64,000 bases of DNA, taken from NCBI GenBank assembly GCA_034423575.1, contig DAOUIF010000084.1:1-64000 (forward strand), read 5' to 3'. The notes beneath the pieces were generated by a model. That model was not told the DNA's origin. It did no database searches and was given only the letters and a program-made list of their open reading frames with translations. Position numbers and translations under genes: made by a program. This stretch comes from Bin87 sp034423575. Lineage in GTDB: Bacteria > Chloroflexota > Dehalococcoidia > Lucifugimonadales > UBA3495. Positions 16,545 to 24,874 of the stretch are shown here, piece by piece; the stretch's first letter is position 1; every line of letters begins with the position of its first letter.

Positions 16545-17570
16545 ATGAACACACGGTTTGACGTCGCATACTACTACCCAGCTCCTTATTGGGGCATTGC
16601 TGAAGGCGGGTGGGTGAAGTCGTTGCTTCTGTTCTTTGATAAGGTTTCGATCCTGCTTCCGGATTATATGTATGGCCGACACCATGCAGCCGATCCCGTG
16701 TTAGCCGAGCCGCTTGAGGACCAAGGTCTACTGGAAGTCCTCGAACCGAAGATGTGGATTGATGAGGAAATGGCGAAGAGCTTAGCCGAAGCCATCAGCG
16801 GTTTGCTTGACAGCGGCGTGTTCGACGGGGTTTCCAATGACGTTCGTTTCCACGAACTGTCCCAATCACGAATAGGTTATGGAGCTAACGTTGACTTGGC
16901 TGATTCGCTGGTATCAGAACTCCGGGCGAAGGGATTAGCAAAACCCAGTGAGGATGGCGTGTCGATACCTCTTCACCCAATGGTGCGCACAACTATCCTA
17001 GTCATACTGGCCCAACTCGCGCGCTCGGCAGGCAACAAGCAGAACCTGTTAGTGCATCCAGCTACCAATGACGGTCACGCCCTGCATGACCTCATTGAGA
17101 CTCTTTCGAGGGAGCGAATGCCGTCGCGTGAAAGTGTAATCGCTTTCGACCTCGAACCCGTTAGCTTCAACATGGACTCTGTACCGCTTGATGAACTCTT
17201 GCAATTCCGGGCCGAGCACCAAGCCGCCCACAAAGCATACATGCGAGACCTGCGGGGATTCATGGCTGAGCTCGCCGACGTTAGCCACCCAGAGGAGCGT
17301 AAAACCCTCCTCCTACAACGTCGCCAGGATATGGCCGACGCCGCCCACGATCTTCAGCGCTCCACCAGACGGGCATTGGGGAGGAACCTTCCCTCATGGT
17401 CGTTCGGACTTGCCGGCGGCGTTTGGTCAGCTGCTACAGGTGACCCACTAGGTCTGATTCTCGGTGCATTGGGGCTAGCCACTGGTATCGTCGGCTCTAG
17501 GAGCACCGATCCCAACAAAGTATCTGCCTACTCTTACCTGTTTCAAGCGGGACGCACCCTTGCGAGATAG
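16545..17570 (+). CDS. uncharacterised protein, DUF6236-like
   Basis: This 341-aa protein begins FDVAYYYPAPYWG...WVKSLLLFFDKVSILLPDYM. That opening (a YYP strand, then a helix with a D-x-V-x-x-x-x-P motif) resembles the DUF6236 family of unknown function. The middle is helical and rich in charged residues. Residues about 280-320 are Gly/Ala-rich and hydrophobic and could insert into a membrane. ATG 16545 is chosen over GTG 16536 because AGGTGA stands 5 bases before the ATG. It is the last sizeable gene of the island before the right-hand repeat and may form a unit with the pentapeptide-repeat protein 150 bp upstream. Confidence 0.65.
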   Translation: MNTRFDVAYYYPAPYWGIAEGGWVKSLLLFFDKVSILLPDYMYGRHHAADPVLAEPLEDQGLLEVLEPKMWIDEEMAKSLAEAISGLLDSGVFDGVSNDVRFHELSQSRIGYGANVDLADSLVSELRAKGLAKPSEDGVSIPLHPMVRTTILVILAQLARSAGNKQNLLVHPATNDGHALHDLIETLSRERMPSRESVIAFDLEPVSFNMDSVPLDELLQFRAEHQAAHKAYMRDLRGFMAELADVSHPEERKTLLLQRRQDMADAAHDLQRSTRRALGRNLPSWSFGLAGGVWSAATGDPLGLILGALGLATGIVGSRSTDPNKVSAYSYLFQAGRTLAR

Positions 17571-17624
17571 CTTAACGGCTAGTAGGCACTTTCAGCACGC
17601 GACTCGCTTGGTGCTAAATTGAGA

Positions 17625-17660
17625 TCTCCCACCGGAAAGTTCGCAAACGGTACACTTAGT
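17625..17660. repeat. short third copy of the direct-repeat core
   Basis: Thirty-six bases matching most of the core of the long repeats (TCCCACCGGAAAGTTCGCA, two changed bases, then ACGGTAC and CTTAG with one change). It is in the same orientation as the other two copies. It suggests that the core is a repeated unit in its own right rather than only the ends of one element. Confidence 0.55.
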
Positions 17661-17755
17661 CCCGCTTCGCAAGAGTAGGGTCTGCTGGTTTATAGGATGT
17701 TGTTCCACCTACGAGGCTATCGCAGGCCGGGAACCCAATACCCTTGGGGCTTCCT

Positions 17756-17929
17756 TCATTTGAACTTTTTCCATATCCACAGGGCAAGACCAACGATCAA
17801 GATTATGACAGCGATAACGAACAGGACTATAAACCACCACTGTTGGAACAGCCATTGAATTCCGACAAAAATCATGGCCAAGACGATAACGGCGAGAACA
17901 AAAGGGTAGTAATTCTTGTCCGCCTTCAT
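17756..17929 (-). CDS. small two-helix membrane protein
   Basis: This is a 57-aa protein made almost wholly of two membrane helices (YPFVLAVIVLAMIFVGIQWL and WWFIVLFVIAVIILIVGLAL) with a basic C-terminus WIWKKFK. The start at 17929 has a GGAG Shine-Dalgarno 9 bases upstream; the frame stays open to 17968 (13 more codons). No family is recognised. Small hydrophobic proteins in islands are sometimes toxins or effectors, but nothing here proves it. Confidence 0.55.
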   Translation of the reverse strand: MKADKNYYPFVLAVIVLAMIFVGIQWLFQQWWFIVLFVIAVIILIVGLALWIWKKFK

Positions 17930-18180
17930 GGTGTTCTGCTCCGCCTTCGCCACGCAACCAAATGGCATTGATTTCGGTTGGGATTATACCACTCGCATCC
18001 GGCGGAATCCGACTACCGGCTAATCCGGTCGGCGAAGCTGACCTTTGCCCTCATAGATAAGGGCTTTCGTTCGGATAGCAGGGGTCTCCCAGATAGTCGT
18101 ACTTTCCCTTGCTATAGAACGGGATGGCGGGTCATCGTTGCTCAGGGACTTGTACCTCAGCACGAAATCGTCTCACCCGG

Positions 18181-18381
18181 TGCTGGGCTTGCCATCAGCG
18201 CGACGCGGGTGGATAATGTGAGCACGAATTACCGGTGACGGCGGTACGACAGAGGGCGTTTCCTCTACGCCCCGGACCCGCTGACTGCCTCGGCGTAGTC
18301 TTATGGCTTGACTTCCCTCGCTACTTTGTTAGGGAAACCTCCCACCGGAAAGTTCGCATCACGGTACTCTTAGGGGTACCA
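18181..18381. repeat. long direct repeat, right copy
   Basis: The counterpart of the repeat at 8075-8271, in the same orientation and 10.1 kb away. Identical stretches are 18,331-18,381 (51 bp) and 18,205-18,230 (26 bp). A GGGCGT/ACGCCC hairpin is better formed here than in the left copy. Immediately to its right the sequence returns to chromosomal-type genes (RidA onward), so it lies at or near the island's right edge. The remaining non-coding sequence around it (17,930-18,180 and 18,382-18,660) shows no gene I can support. Confidence 0.75.
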
Positions 18382-18624
18382 CCATATCCTTTTTTATCGG
18401 CGCCGGAGAAGGCCCGAAGTTGGGATCGCGTCGTCGCTGTATCGACGCGGTCGGTGTATGGCGATTGGCGGGTTGAGATTACTCTCATCTTCGGCGCCGA
18501 CAGACCTCGCCGGCCGTGGATAGTGGAATAATTGATGTCCGAGCTCTGAACGCGGACTTACCCGTTCCGAATTTTTGCGCGCGGCGTTGATCCATCTCGT
18601 CAGCGCAGATAGCGCCCCGTGCCA

Positions 18625-18630
18625 TATAAT
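18625..18630 (+). promoter_or_regulatory. possible -10 box for RidA gene
   Basis: TATAAT lies 31 bases upstream of the RidA start codon, at a suitable distance for a short leader. There is no clear -35 match 17 bases further upstream. Confidence 0.4.
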
Positions 18631-18660
18631 GCCGCCGGAACAGCATGCGAGGTGAAAGCG

Positions 18661-19077
18661 ATGGCGGATTTGCAACGGACGGCGATAACCAGCGATCAGG
18701 CCCCCCAACCCCTCGGCGCCTATTCGGTGGGAATGTCAGTAAACGCCGGGACGCTGATATATGTCGCTGGACAAGTTGGTGTGGACCTTTCGGGCGCCCT
18801 CGTAGGGCCCGGCGATGTCGCTGCCCAGACGCGCCAGGTCTTTGAGAACATTGGCGGCGTTCTGAGGTCAGCCGGCGCTGGATTTGACAACGTCGTAGAA
18901 TTCACCACCTATGTGGTCGGACGCGACTCAGTGCAAGGGTTCATCGACGGGAGAAACCAGGTCTTCCCGGAAATCTTCCCGAACGGCGGCTACCCGCCCA
19001 ACACGCTACTGGTAGTCGATGGTCTCGTACGTGATGAGTTCCTGGTCGAAATCAAGGCAGTGGCCGCTCTCCCGTGA
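18661..19077 (+). CDS. RidA family (YjgF/UK114) protein
   Basis: This is a 138-aa RidA-fold protein, normal length for the family. Canonical RidA hydrolyses reactive enamines/imines released by PLP enzymes to ketoacids and ammonia. It shows the family pattern YSVGMSVNAGTLIYVAGQVGVD, QTRQVFENIGGVL and a C-terminal VEIKAVAA. In the active-site region the usual catalytic Arg in the CxxR-like segment is not obvious (PPNTLLVVDGLVRDEFLVEI has V-R-D instead), so it may belong to a Rid subfamily with another substrate. ATG 18661 follows GAGGTG. It is 77 bp upstream of an FAD oxidase on the same strand and may be co-transcribed with it. Confidence 0.88.
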   Translation: MADLQRTAITSDQAPQPLGAYSVGMSVNAGTLIYVAGQVGVDLSGALVGPGDVAAQTRQVFENIGGVLRSAGAGFDNVVEFTTYVVGRDSVQGFIDGRNQVFPEIFPNGGYPPNTLLVVDGLVRDEFLVEIKAVAALP

Positions 19078-19154
19078 AGGGGTAGCTGAAGCCAAAGGCG
19101 GACTCCACCATAGAAAGTGCCAGCGCGCCGACAGGTACGAAGGGGGCCAGGGAT

Positions 19155-20555
19155 ATGGCTGACATGAAATTCGCCACTCTTTCGGGCGACTACACAGGGA
19201 TCGGCGGAGCGGTTGTCGAAGGCTTTCGAGGCAGCTTGCACGGCGAGTCACTCGCGCGGGGAGAAGACGGCTACGACCGCGCCAGGCAAGTCTGGAACGC
19301 CATGGTCGACAAACGACCGGCCCTTGTCGCCCGGTGTACCGGAATGGCCGACGTGATCAAGTCGGTCAACTTCGCCAGGGCGAACGGCCTGCTGATTTCG
19401 GTACGTGGCGGCGGGCACAACTTCCCCGGCAACAGCGTCTGCGAAGACGGCCTGATGATCGACCTCTCCCGCATGACTGGCGTCCGGGTTGACCCGGCAG
19501 CCAAAAGGGTGCGCGCCCAGGGCGGCGCCAAATGGGGAGCCTTCGACCACGAAACCCAGGCTTTCGGCCTCGCCGCGCCCGGCGGCACCGATCCCGACAC
19601 TGGCATCGCCGGCCTGACGCTGGGCGGAGGCATCGGTTGGCTGTCGGGTAGCTACGGTTTGAGTTGCGACAACCTGATCTCTGCCGACGTGGTGACGGCG
19701 GACGGCAACATGCTCACCGTCAGCTCCGACGAGAATCCAGACCTGTTGTGGGGCCTTCGTGGCGGTGGCGGCAATTTCGGCGTTGTCACCTCACTGGAGT
19801 ACCGGTTGCATCCGGTCGGCCCAAAGGTTCTGGCGGGTTACCTGGTTTACCCCTACGACAAGGCAAGGGAATTGTTCTCCCTGGTCGGCGAGTTTACCGC
19901 CGACATGCCCGACGAGATGAACATCATCACCTTCCTGGCAACCCTTCCTGAGACTGGGGAGAAGGTCTGCAGAATTCTCCTCTGTTACTACGGAGACATC
20001 AAAGAGGGAGAGAGGGTCATCCGGCCGCTGCGGGAGTTTGGCCCGCAGCTGTCGGACGATGTCCGACCCATGACCTACTCCGAGGCCCAGGCGCTGGCGT
20101 TGGCCCCGCAAGGCCGGCAAAACTACCTGAAGTCGCATTTCATGAGTCATGTGAGCGCCGACGCATTGGACATCAATCTCGACTTTTTCGACCGGGTGAC
20201 CTCCCCGCTGTCCAGCGTCCTGTTCCAATATCTGGGTAACGCTACACGGCGAGTGCCAGCCAACGACACGGCGTTTGGACACCGGGGCGCCCTATGCGAA
20301 TGGGCGACAAACGCGGTCTTCCTCGATCCTGGCGAGTCGGAAATCCACATCCGGTGGGTCAGGGAATTCGCGTCGGCGTTGTCACCCTTTTCCTCAGGGC
20401 CGTACATCAACCAGGTGGGCGCCGAGGCGGAGGAGGGCGCCGCAGAGATTCAGGCGGCTTTCGGCGACAACTTCGAGAGATTGGCCGCCCTCAAGCAACG
20501 GTACGATCCGACGAACATGTTCAGCCACAACCACAATATCCGGCCCCGCGTCTAG
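19155..20555 (+). CDS. FAD-linked oxidase, berberine bridge enzyme type
   Basis: This is a 466-aa PCMH-type flavoprotein that oxidises an alcohol or amine and passes electrons to oxygen or a carrier. The FAD domain (about residues 55-225) has the RGGGHNFPG motif whose His forms the 8-alpha-histidyl FAD bond, then the GGxxWGxxD segment and GLTLGGGIGWLSGSYG. The position that holds a second, cysteinyl FAD link in bicovalent members is not Cys here (GGTDPDTGIAG). A BBE C-terminal segment (RYDPTNMFSHNHNIRP) closes the protein. There is no signal peptide, so it is cytoplasmic. The substrate is unknown. It lies 77 bp after RidA, which could deal with an imine product. Confidence 0.9.
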   Translation: MADMKFATLSGDYTGIGGAVVEGFRGSLHGESLARGEDGYDRARQVWNAMVDKRPALVARCTGMADVIKSVNFARANGLLISVRGGGHNFPGNSVCEDGLMIDLSRMTGVRVDPAAKRVRAQGGAKWGAFDHETQAFGLAAPGGTDPDTGIAGLTLGGGIGWLSGSYGLSCDNLISADVVTADGNMLTVSSDENPDLLWGLRGGGGNFGVVTSLEYRLHPVGPKVLAGYLVYPYDKARELFSLVGEFTADMPDEMNIITFLATLPETGEKVCRILLCYYGDIKEGERVIRPLREFGPQLSDDVRPMTYSEAQALALAPQGRQNYLKSHFMSHVSADALDINLDFFDRVTSPLSSVLFQYLGNATRRVPANDTAFGHRGALCEWATNAVFLDPGESEIHIRWVREFASALSPFSSGPYINQVGAEAEEGAAEIQAAFGDNFERLAALKQRYDPTNMFSHNHNIRPRV

Positions 20556-20588
20556 AGCCCCACACGCACCCAGTTTGCGGCGGGGAAA

Positions 20589-20700
20589 CGTCTGAATCAG
20601 GATTTACGGGATTTTATGATTTGACAGGATTGAGGGAGCTTTATCAAAGAACGGTTTCAATCCTGATAATCCCAAAATCTTGAAAATCCTGATTCTGACG
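20589..20700. repeat. palindromic repeat, CGTCTGAATCAGGATTT family
   Basis: This is a 112-bp inverted repeat between the convergent FAD oxidase and PrpD genes. The left arm begins CGTCTGAATCAGGATTT. The right arm on the other strand begins CGTCAGAATCAGGATTT, and inner blocks (TGACAGGATTGA/TCAATCCTGATAAT) also pair. Its AT-rich make-up contrasts with the neighbours. It looks like a small non-autonomous mobile palindrome, possibly also acting as a bidirectional terminator. Confidence 0.7.
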
Positions 20701-20737
20701 ATTTACGAGAGTATCCGTGTTGTGTGTCAAGGGCCGT

Positions 20738-22105
20738 TCAGGTGCGAAGCAAGTCGACCAGGCCAGCGACCGGTTCTCCCTCTTCCAGCAAGTCCAGCCG
20801 GGACAACACTTCCGCGGTAGTCTCTTCGGACAACAACTGTGCCGCGCAGTCCCGGAATTTGTCCCGGATATCTTCCATAGTCACGCCGCGCAGGGCGCCG
20901 CTGTCGGCGCGGCGAGCCTCACGTCTGAGCACACTGCCATCCTGGAGCTGGACTTCGACTTGGTGGTAGCCTTCGGTCCAGCTGGGCAGCCCTTCATTGC
21001 CCGGGATACGGCGCATGTCGATGCGCGGAATCAGCGCCTGCGCTTCCGGACGCATCACCTGATCGTCGGTGAATGACTGCAGCCCGACCCGACGATCCAG
21101 CAAGGCAGCCGCCAGGCAATATTGCATGCTGAACTTCCCTTCCAGCGATGACAACGGGCGCGAATGGATCAAAGAACGTGGCGGGTCGAAGTCCACCATC
21201 ACATCGATACGGTCTACCGCCTCCGGATCAATGGGACCCTGGGACAGCAGGTCGAAAGTGGCATCCAGTGCCAGGTGAGCGCTGCCGCAGCAGGGGTATT
21301 TCTTGATCTCGATGCCCGACTCGACCAAGTAGCGTTTGTTGCCCAGGTTTCGCGCCACCTGCCCGCCGTCGAAACCCTGGCCGCCCGAAAACGCCCGAAG
21401 GAACCCAAACCGTCCTTCCAACGCGTCCGTGCTGGCGGTGAAACCTTCCCGCACCAGTTTGGCGGATGCAACCCCACTTCGGGAGGCGTCACCGGCGTGG
21501 AATGGCTTGGTCATGGTGCCGAAGTTCTGTCGCAAACCCGATGCTTGGGATGCCGCCAGGGAAACGGCCATCGCCGTACGTTCCGTATCCAGGGCCATAA
21601 TCTTGCTGGCCGCAGCCGCCGCACCCACCGCTCCCAGGGGGCCGGTTGGATGCCACCCCAGATCATCGTAATATGCTTCGCTCAAGGCCTCGCCTACGGC
21701 GCACGCAACCTCAAACCCAGTCATATAGCCCAGCAGCAGGTCCTTGCCGGAAGCGCCGAGTTCCTCGGCCACCGCGAGGGATGCGGGCAGCAAAACCGCA
21801 GTGGGATGGGTCTTGGTAATCTGGGTGATGTCGTCGTAGTCCAGGGCATGTGCCATGGCGCCGTTGATCAGCGCAGCGTTGGCGGCGGAAGTCCTGAACC
21901 CGCGTCCCACGACGGTCGCGGATGGAGAGGCGCTTTCGGCCGCAACGTACTGGCAAAGAATATCCGACAGGGATTCATGCGACCCGGCCAGCATGCACGC
22001 CAGACAGTCCATGATCGCTCCCTTGGCGGCGTCAATCGCGTCGGGCGGGAAATCCTCGATGTCGGTGGCGGTGATGTACTCGGCGATACGCCCGGTAACG
22101 TCCAT
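20738..22105 (-). CDS. MmgE/PrpD family protein
   Basis: This is a 455-aa MmgE/PrpD-fold protein, the family of 2-methylcitrate dehydratase and cis-aconitate decarboxylase. Typical segments are the N-terminal DCLACMLAGS helix, NGAMAHALDYDD (active-site Asp/His region), LPASLAVAEELG, KPFHAGDASRSGV, KKYPCCGSAHLALDA and a C-terminal beta domain. The start at 22105 is set by GGAGGTTATCA. No prpB or prpC lies beside it, so a methylcitrate role is not supported by context. SAR202-like genomes often have many paralogues of uncertain substrate. A second family member is at 45,134-46,489. Confidence 0.9.
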   Translation of the reverse strand: MDVTGRIAEYITATDIEDFPPDAIDAAKGAIMDCLACMLAGSHESLSDILCQYVAAESASPSATVVGRGFRTSAANAALINGAMAHALDYDDITQITKTHPTAVLLPASLAVAEELGASGKDLLLGYMTGFEVACAVGEALSEAYYDDLGWHPTGPLGAVGAAAAASKIMALDTERTAMAVSLAASQASGLRQNFGTMTKPFHAGDASRSGVASAKLVREGFTASTDALEGRFGFLRAFSGGQGFDGGQVARNLGNKRYLVESGIEIKKYPCCGSAHLALDATFDLLSQGPIDPEAVDRIDVMVDFDPPRSLIHSRPLSSLEGKFSMQYCLAAALLDRRVGLQSFTDDQVMRPEAQALIPRIDMRRIPGNEGLPSWTEGYHQVEVQLQDGSVLRREARRADSGALRGVTMEDIRDKFRDCAAQLLSEETTAEVLSRLDLLEEGEPVAGLVDLLRT

Positions 22106-22316
22106 TGATAACCTCCTGGCGGTTGCAGACCGCCGCGTCGCTTCCCCGCGTCGCGAGATAGTGCGAATGTAAGCCTTTTTGAAACGATGTCAAGTGGCCG
22201 CAGGGCCAATGGGTTGGCGCTTGTTCCCGACGCCCAAGGCATCTTCGCGATAGTCACCATCGGCTTGCCCGTGGAGGCTGCGCCCGCTGAGAAATTTCGG
22301 AGGCAGGCATCATACA

Positions 22317-22343
22317 AATAAAGCCCGCCCTCGCCGGGCGGGC
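22317..22343 (-). terminator. intrinsic terminator after bacterioferritin
   Basis: On the minus strand, GCCCGCCC, loop GGCGA, then GGGCGGGC is followed by TTTATTT. It sits 25 bp beyond the bacterioferritin stop, in the right direction. Confidence 0.75.
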
Positions 22344-22367
22344 CTCAGTGTACAATCGCAGCGGGCG

Positions 22368-22841
22368 TCACTCTTCGTGGATCTGCTGGTTGAGCCAGAG
22401 GTCGATGCCAATGATACCGATGGTTTCCATCTGGGTTTCCAGCCAGTCCACGTGCTCCTCCTCGGAGCGGATCATTTCTTGCAGGATGCCACGCGTGGTG
22501 TAGTCCTGCACCTGCTCGCAGTGGCTGATCGCGTCAACCAGTGCGCTCACGGCGTTCAACTCGGACTGCAGGTCCAGCTCCAGATCCTCCATCACCGACT
22601 CGCCGACCATCACCTGGTTGAGGCGCTGCAGATTGGGCACACCCTCCAGGTAAAGGATGTGCTGAATGAGGTGCTGGGCATCTTCCATCTCTTCCAGACT
22701 CACGTCGCGGAACCGCTTGTAGAGGCGGTTGAATCCCCAGTTCTTGCACATCTCCGCCTGGATGAAGTACTGGTTGATGGCGGTGAGCTCTATGGTCAGC
22801 AGGTTGTTGAGGTGGTCGATAACTCCGTCTTTCGCTTTCAA
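22368..22841 (-). CDS. bfr: bacterioferritin
   Basis: This is a 157-aa bacterioferritin, which forms a 24-subunit shell that oxidises Fe2+ and stores it as mineral, with haem between subunits. It keeps the family opening (VIDHLNNLLTIELTAINQYF), E18, E51, the haem ligand M52, E94, E127 and H130, and ends like E. coli Bfr. The ferroxidase ligand at 54, His in E. coli, is Asp here (EEMEDAQH), with a His at 57. The start is a TTG with AAGGA 6 bases upstream. It lies downstream of a bacterioferritin-associated ferredoxin gene on the same strand, the electron donor for iron release. Confidence 0.93.
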   Translation of the reverse strand: MKAKDGVIDHLNNLLTIELTAINQYFIQAEMCKNWGFNRLYKRFRDVSLEEMEDAQHLIQHILYLEGVPNLQRLNQVMVGESVMEDLELDLQSELNAVSALVDAISHCEQVQDYTTRGILQEMIRSEEEHVDWLETQMETIGIIGIDLWLNQQIHEE

Positions 22842-23114
22842 TGGATATCCTTCCTCGGTTCAGACTCAATGGATACCCATGCTACCACCGTTTCGCACTC
22901 AATGAGCGGCGAGCTCCGAGGTGCATCAGGGGGAGCCGGATTATGAATACCGACCCGAGTCGCAGCCGCTTGCGGTGGTGTCTGGAGCCGGCGAAACAAA
23001 CCGTTCGATGGCAAAACCGGCTGTATCGAGCGTGAACGGCTTGGTCCGGCAGAGTGACAGGGACAACGTGGTGCGACCTTGATCGGAGGGAAACCGCACG
23101 GCCGATCTGATGAT

Positions 23115-23339
23115 CTAAGCCGCAGCCATTCCCGCACGCAATCCTCCCGCTCGCTCGGTTTTCATCAATTCCACCTGCACCAGCACGGCGACCTGCTCTA
23201 TATCTTCGGCGCACCGACCGCAGCACTCGTCGTCGTCGAACCCGAAAAACGCGCTTATCGATTCCGGCGAATCGATACCGGATCGGGCCGCGTCCACTGC
23301 TTCCGACATCGGCACTGCTTTACAAATGCACAAAAACAT
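23115..23339 (-). CDS. bfd: bacterioferritin-associated [2Fe-2S] ferredoxin (BFD-like)
   Basis: This is a 74-aa BFD-like protein. Residues 1-50 hold the 2Fe-2S ligands in the BFD arrangement: MFLCICKAV (C4, C6) and DECCGRCAEDI, which supplies the second C-x2-C pair. The helix PMSEAVDAARSGIDSPESISAFFG lies between them. It would reduce bacterioferritin haem to mobilise stored iron. The ATG at 23339 with GGTGAG 5 bases before it is preferred over the 12-residue longer frame. The C-terminal 22 residues (ERAGGLRAGMAAA) extend beyond the E. coli length. The bfr gene is 273 bp downstream on the same strand. Confidence 0.85.
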   Translation of the reverse strand: MFLCICKAVPMSEAVDAARSGIDSPESISAFFGFDDDECCGRCAEDIEQVAVLVQVELMKTERAGGLRAGMAAA

Positions 23340-24133
23340 GGGTCTCACCGATATAGGCCAGTCGTTTGCCTGCACGTGTCGGTCAATCTACTCTGATAAC
23401 CTATGTTAGTCAATACGTAATCAGCGATTAGCCGAGCAGGAAAGCAATGCGCTCCATGCACATCGGCACAATTCAGGCAAGGGGCGCCGGTTTCCAGCGT
23501 TCCGGCCGGGGTGAGCGGGCCACCGCCTCCAATAAAACCCCACTCCCGGACCCATCCGGCGCCCGACTTTGGTGACTTGCCAACTCGGCTGAAGCGGACG
23601 ATTTCGGTCAAATCGTCGCTCTCGTACCCGATTGGGGATTGAGGCAGCGATACAGAAACCGCGCACACCGTTCGCGTTGGATGAATGCTGGCTTGACTTG
23701 CACATGCGTCTGCATTAAATTGATCGCGCTGTTTCAACGTTGGAACGCTTATCGCTGTGTTGTGATGCGCCTTGTTTGGCGTCGATTCATTGCGCACAGC
23801 CAAGCCGTCGTACCGGCCAGAGGGAAGGGCCGGCCCCGACGCCAATCGCGGATCAGTCAGCTCCGCCGCCAAGGACTTACGAGCGGATATACAGGGACCT
23901 CCGACGGTGTCGGGGCTCCGTGAAAGGGAGCAATGTTGGCTGATCAATTCGCGATCTGACCGATCGCCGGCAGCGAGCAACGAATCGGGGCGGGCCCGCG
24001 TGCGCGAACACTGCCATCCGCATCTGTGGCAGCGCGATCCCCCCGAACGTGTCAGATCCTGGGTACAGGCTGCTCGAGTACTGCCGTAGCAGAGGAAAAC
24101 CGGCCGCTCGTCGATGCTTCGGAGATTATTGCG
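23340..24133. other. long stretch without a supportable gene
   Basis: About 800 bp between the divergent BFD and membrane-protein genes. A leftward frame of 211 codons (23,345-23,980) exists, but its translation has no family features and no Shine-Dalgarno. I see no tRNA, tandem repeat or strong promoter. It may be decayed sequence. Confidence 0.5.
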
Positions 24134-24868
24134 ATGTCGAACGCAGCGAACAACAGCATTTCAACGCATGCCGCATCAACCGACCGGTCGGCGCGCTGGG
24201 GCGGCTTATTCCTCGTGCTGACCGCGTTGGTTACCGCCGTCATGGTGTACGCCCGCGTCGCCTCAGAAGCCGACCAACAAACGCTGGCGGCATCCCTGGT
24301 GGCTGTGGCCGAGAACCGGGGCATATACACCCTGTTTGGCGCGAGCCGATTGGTCTCAGGGCTGACGCTTCTCCTGGCCGGTTGGTTTCTGCTGCGAACC
24401 TGGATAATCCGCGACCGATGGGCCACACCCTGGGTGCCGTATCTGTTCGCCATTTCGGGGGTGTGTACCATCGTATCCGGGGCCGGCGCGCTGCTCATCG
24501 CTTTCCAAGCCTGCGCCGCCGGAGCCGACATCTCGGGGATGGGAGCCGTGGACAGCCTGCGCTGGATCTCGGGAAAGGTAGGGTTCACCGCCGCCGGCCT
24601 GGCGCTGATCGTCGCGGCATGGTTCCAGTGGCGGGTGGGAGGCGTGCTGCGCAAGGTGTCGCCTGCGTCCGCAATCCTCGGGGTCGCGATGCAATTTATC
24701 TGGCTGGAGGCGGCGACCATAGTCCATCCCATTGTGGGTGGCGTGTTCTTCCTGTGGCTCCTGTTGATTAGCGCGATGCTGGCAACCGGCCAGGTGGAAA
24801 AGCACTTCGTGAACCGGTACGGCGACGAAACACACGATGCGGCCGCCGAACCCGCTGGGGGATCGTAG
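24134..24868 (+). CDS. integral membrane protein, about six helices
   Basis: This is a 244-aa hydrophobic protein with about six membrane helices, starting with GGLFLVLTALVTAVMVY and ending with FFLWLLLISAMLATG. An external or cytoplasmic hydrophilic tail HFVNRYGDETHDAAAEP closes it. It has no catalytic motif I recognise; the general look is that of DUF4386-like small membrane proteins. ATG 24134 is chosen because GGAG stands 9 bases before it and the upstream frame is poor. It is followed 6 bp later by a zinc-ribbon gene on the same strand, so the two are probably co-transcribed. Confidence 0.7.
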   Translation: MSNAANNSISTHAASTDRSARWGGLFLVLTALVTAVMVYARVASEADQQTLAASLVAVAENRGIYTLFGASRLVSGLTLLLAGWFLLRTWIIRDRWATPWVPYLFAISGVCTIVSGAGALLIAFQACAAGADISGMGAVDSLRWISGKVGFTAAGLALIVAAWFQWRVGGVLRKVSPASAILGVAMQFIWLEAATIVHPIVGGVFFLWLLLISAMLATGQVEKHFVNRYGDETHDAAAEPAGGS

Positions 24869-24874
24869 CGCGGG

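Noticed and set aside
23345..23980. 211-codon minus-strand frame upstream of the BFD gene
   Set aside because: No recognisable domain, odd composition, no ribosome binding site; overlaps the BFD N-terminus in another frame.
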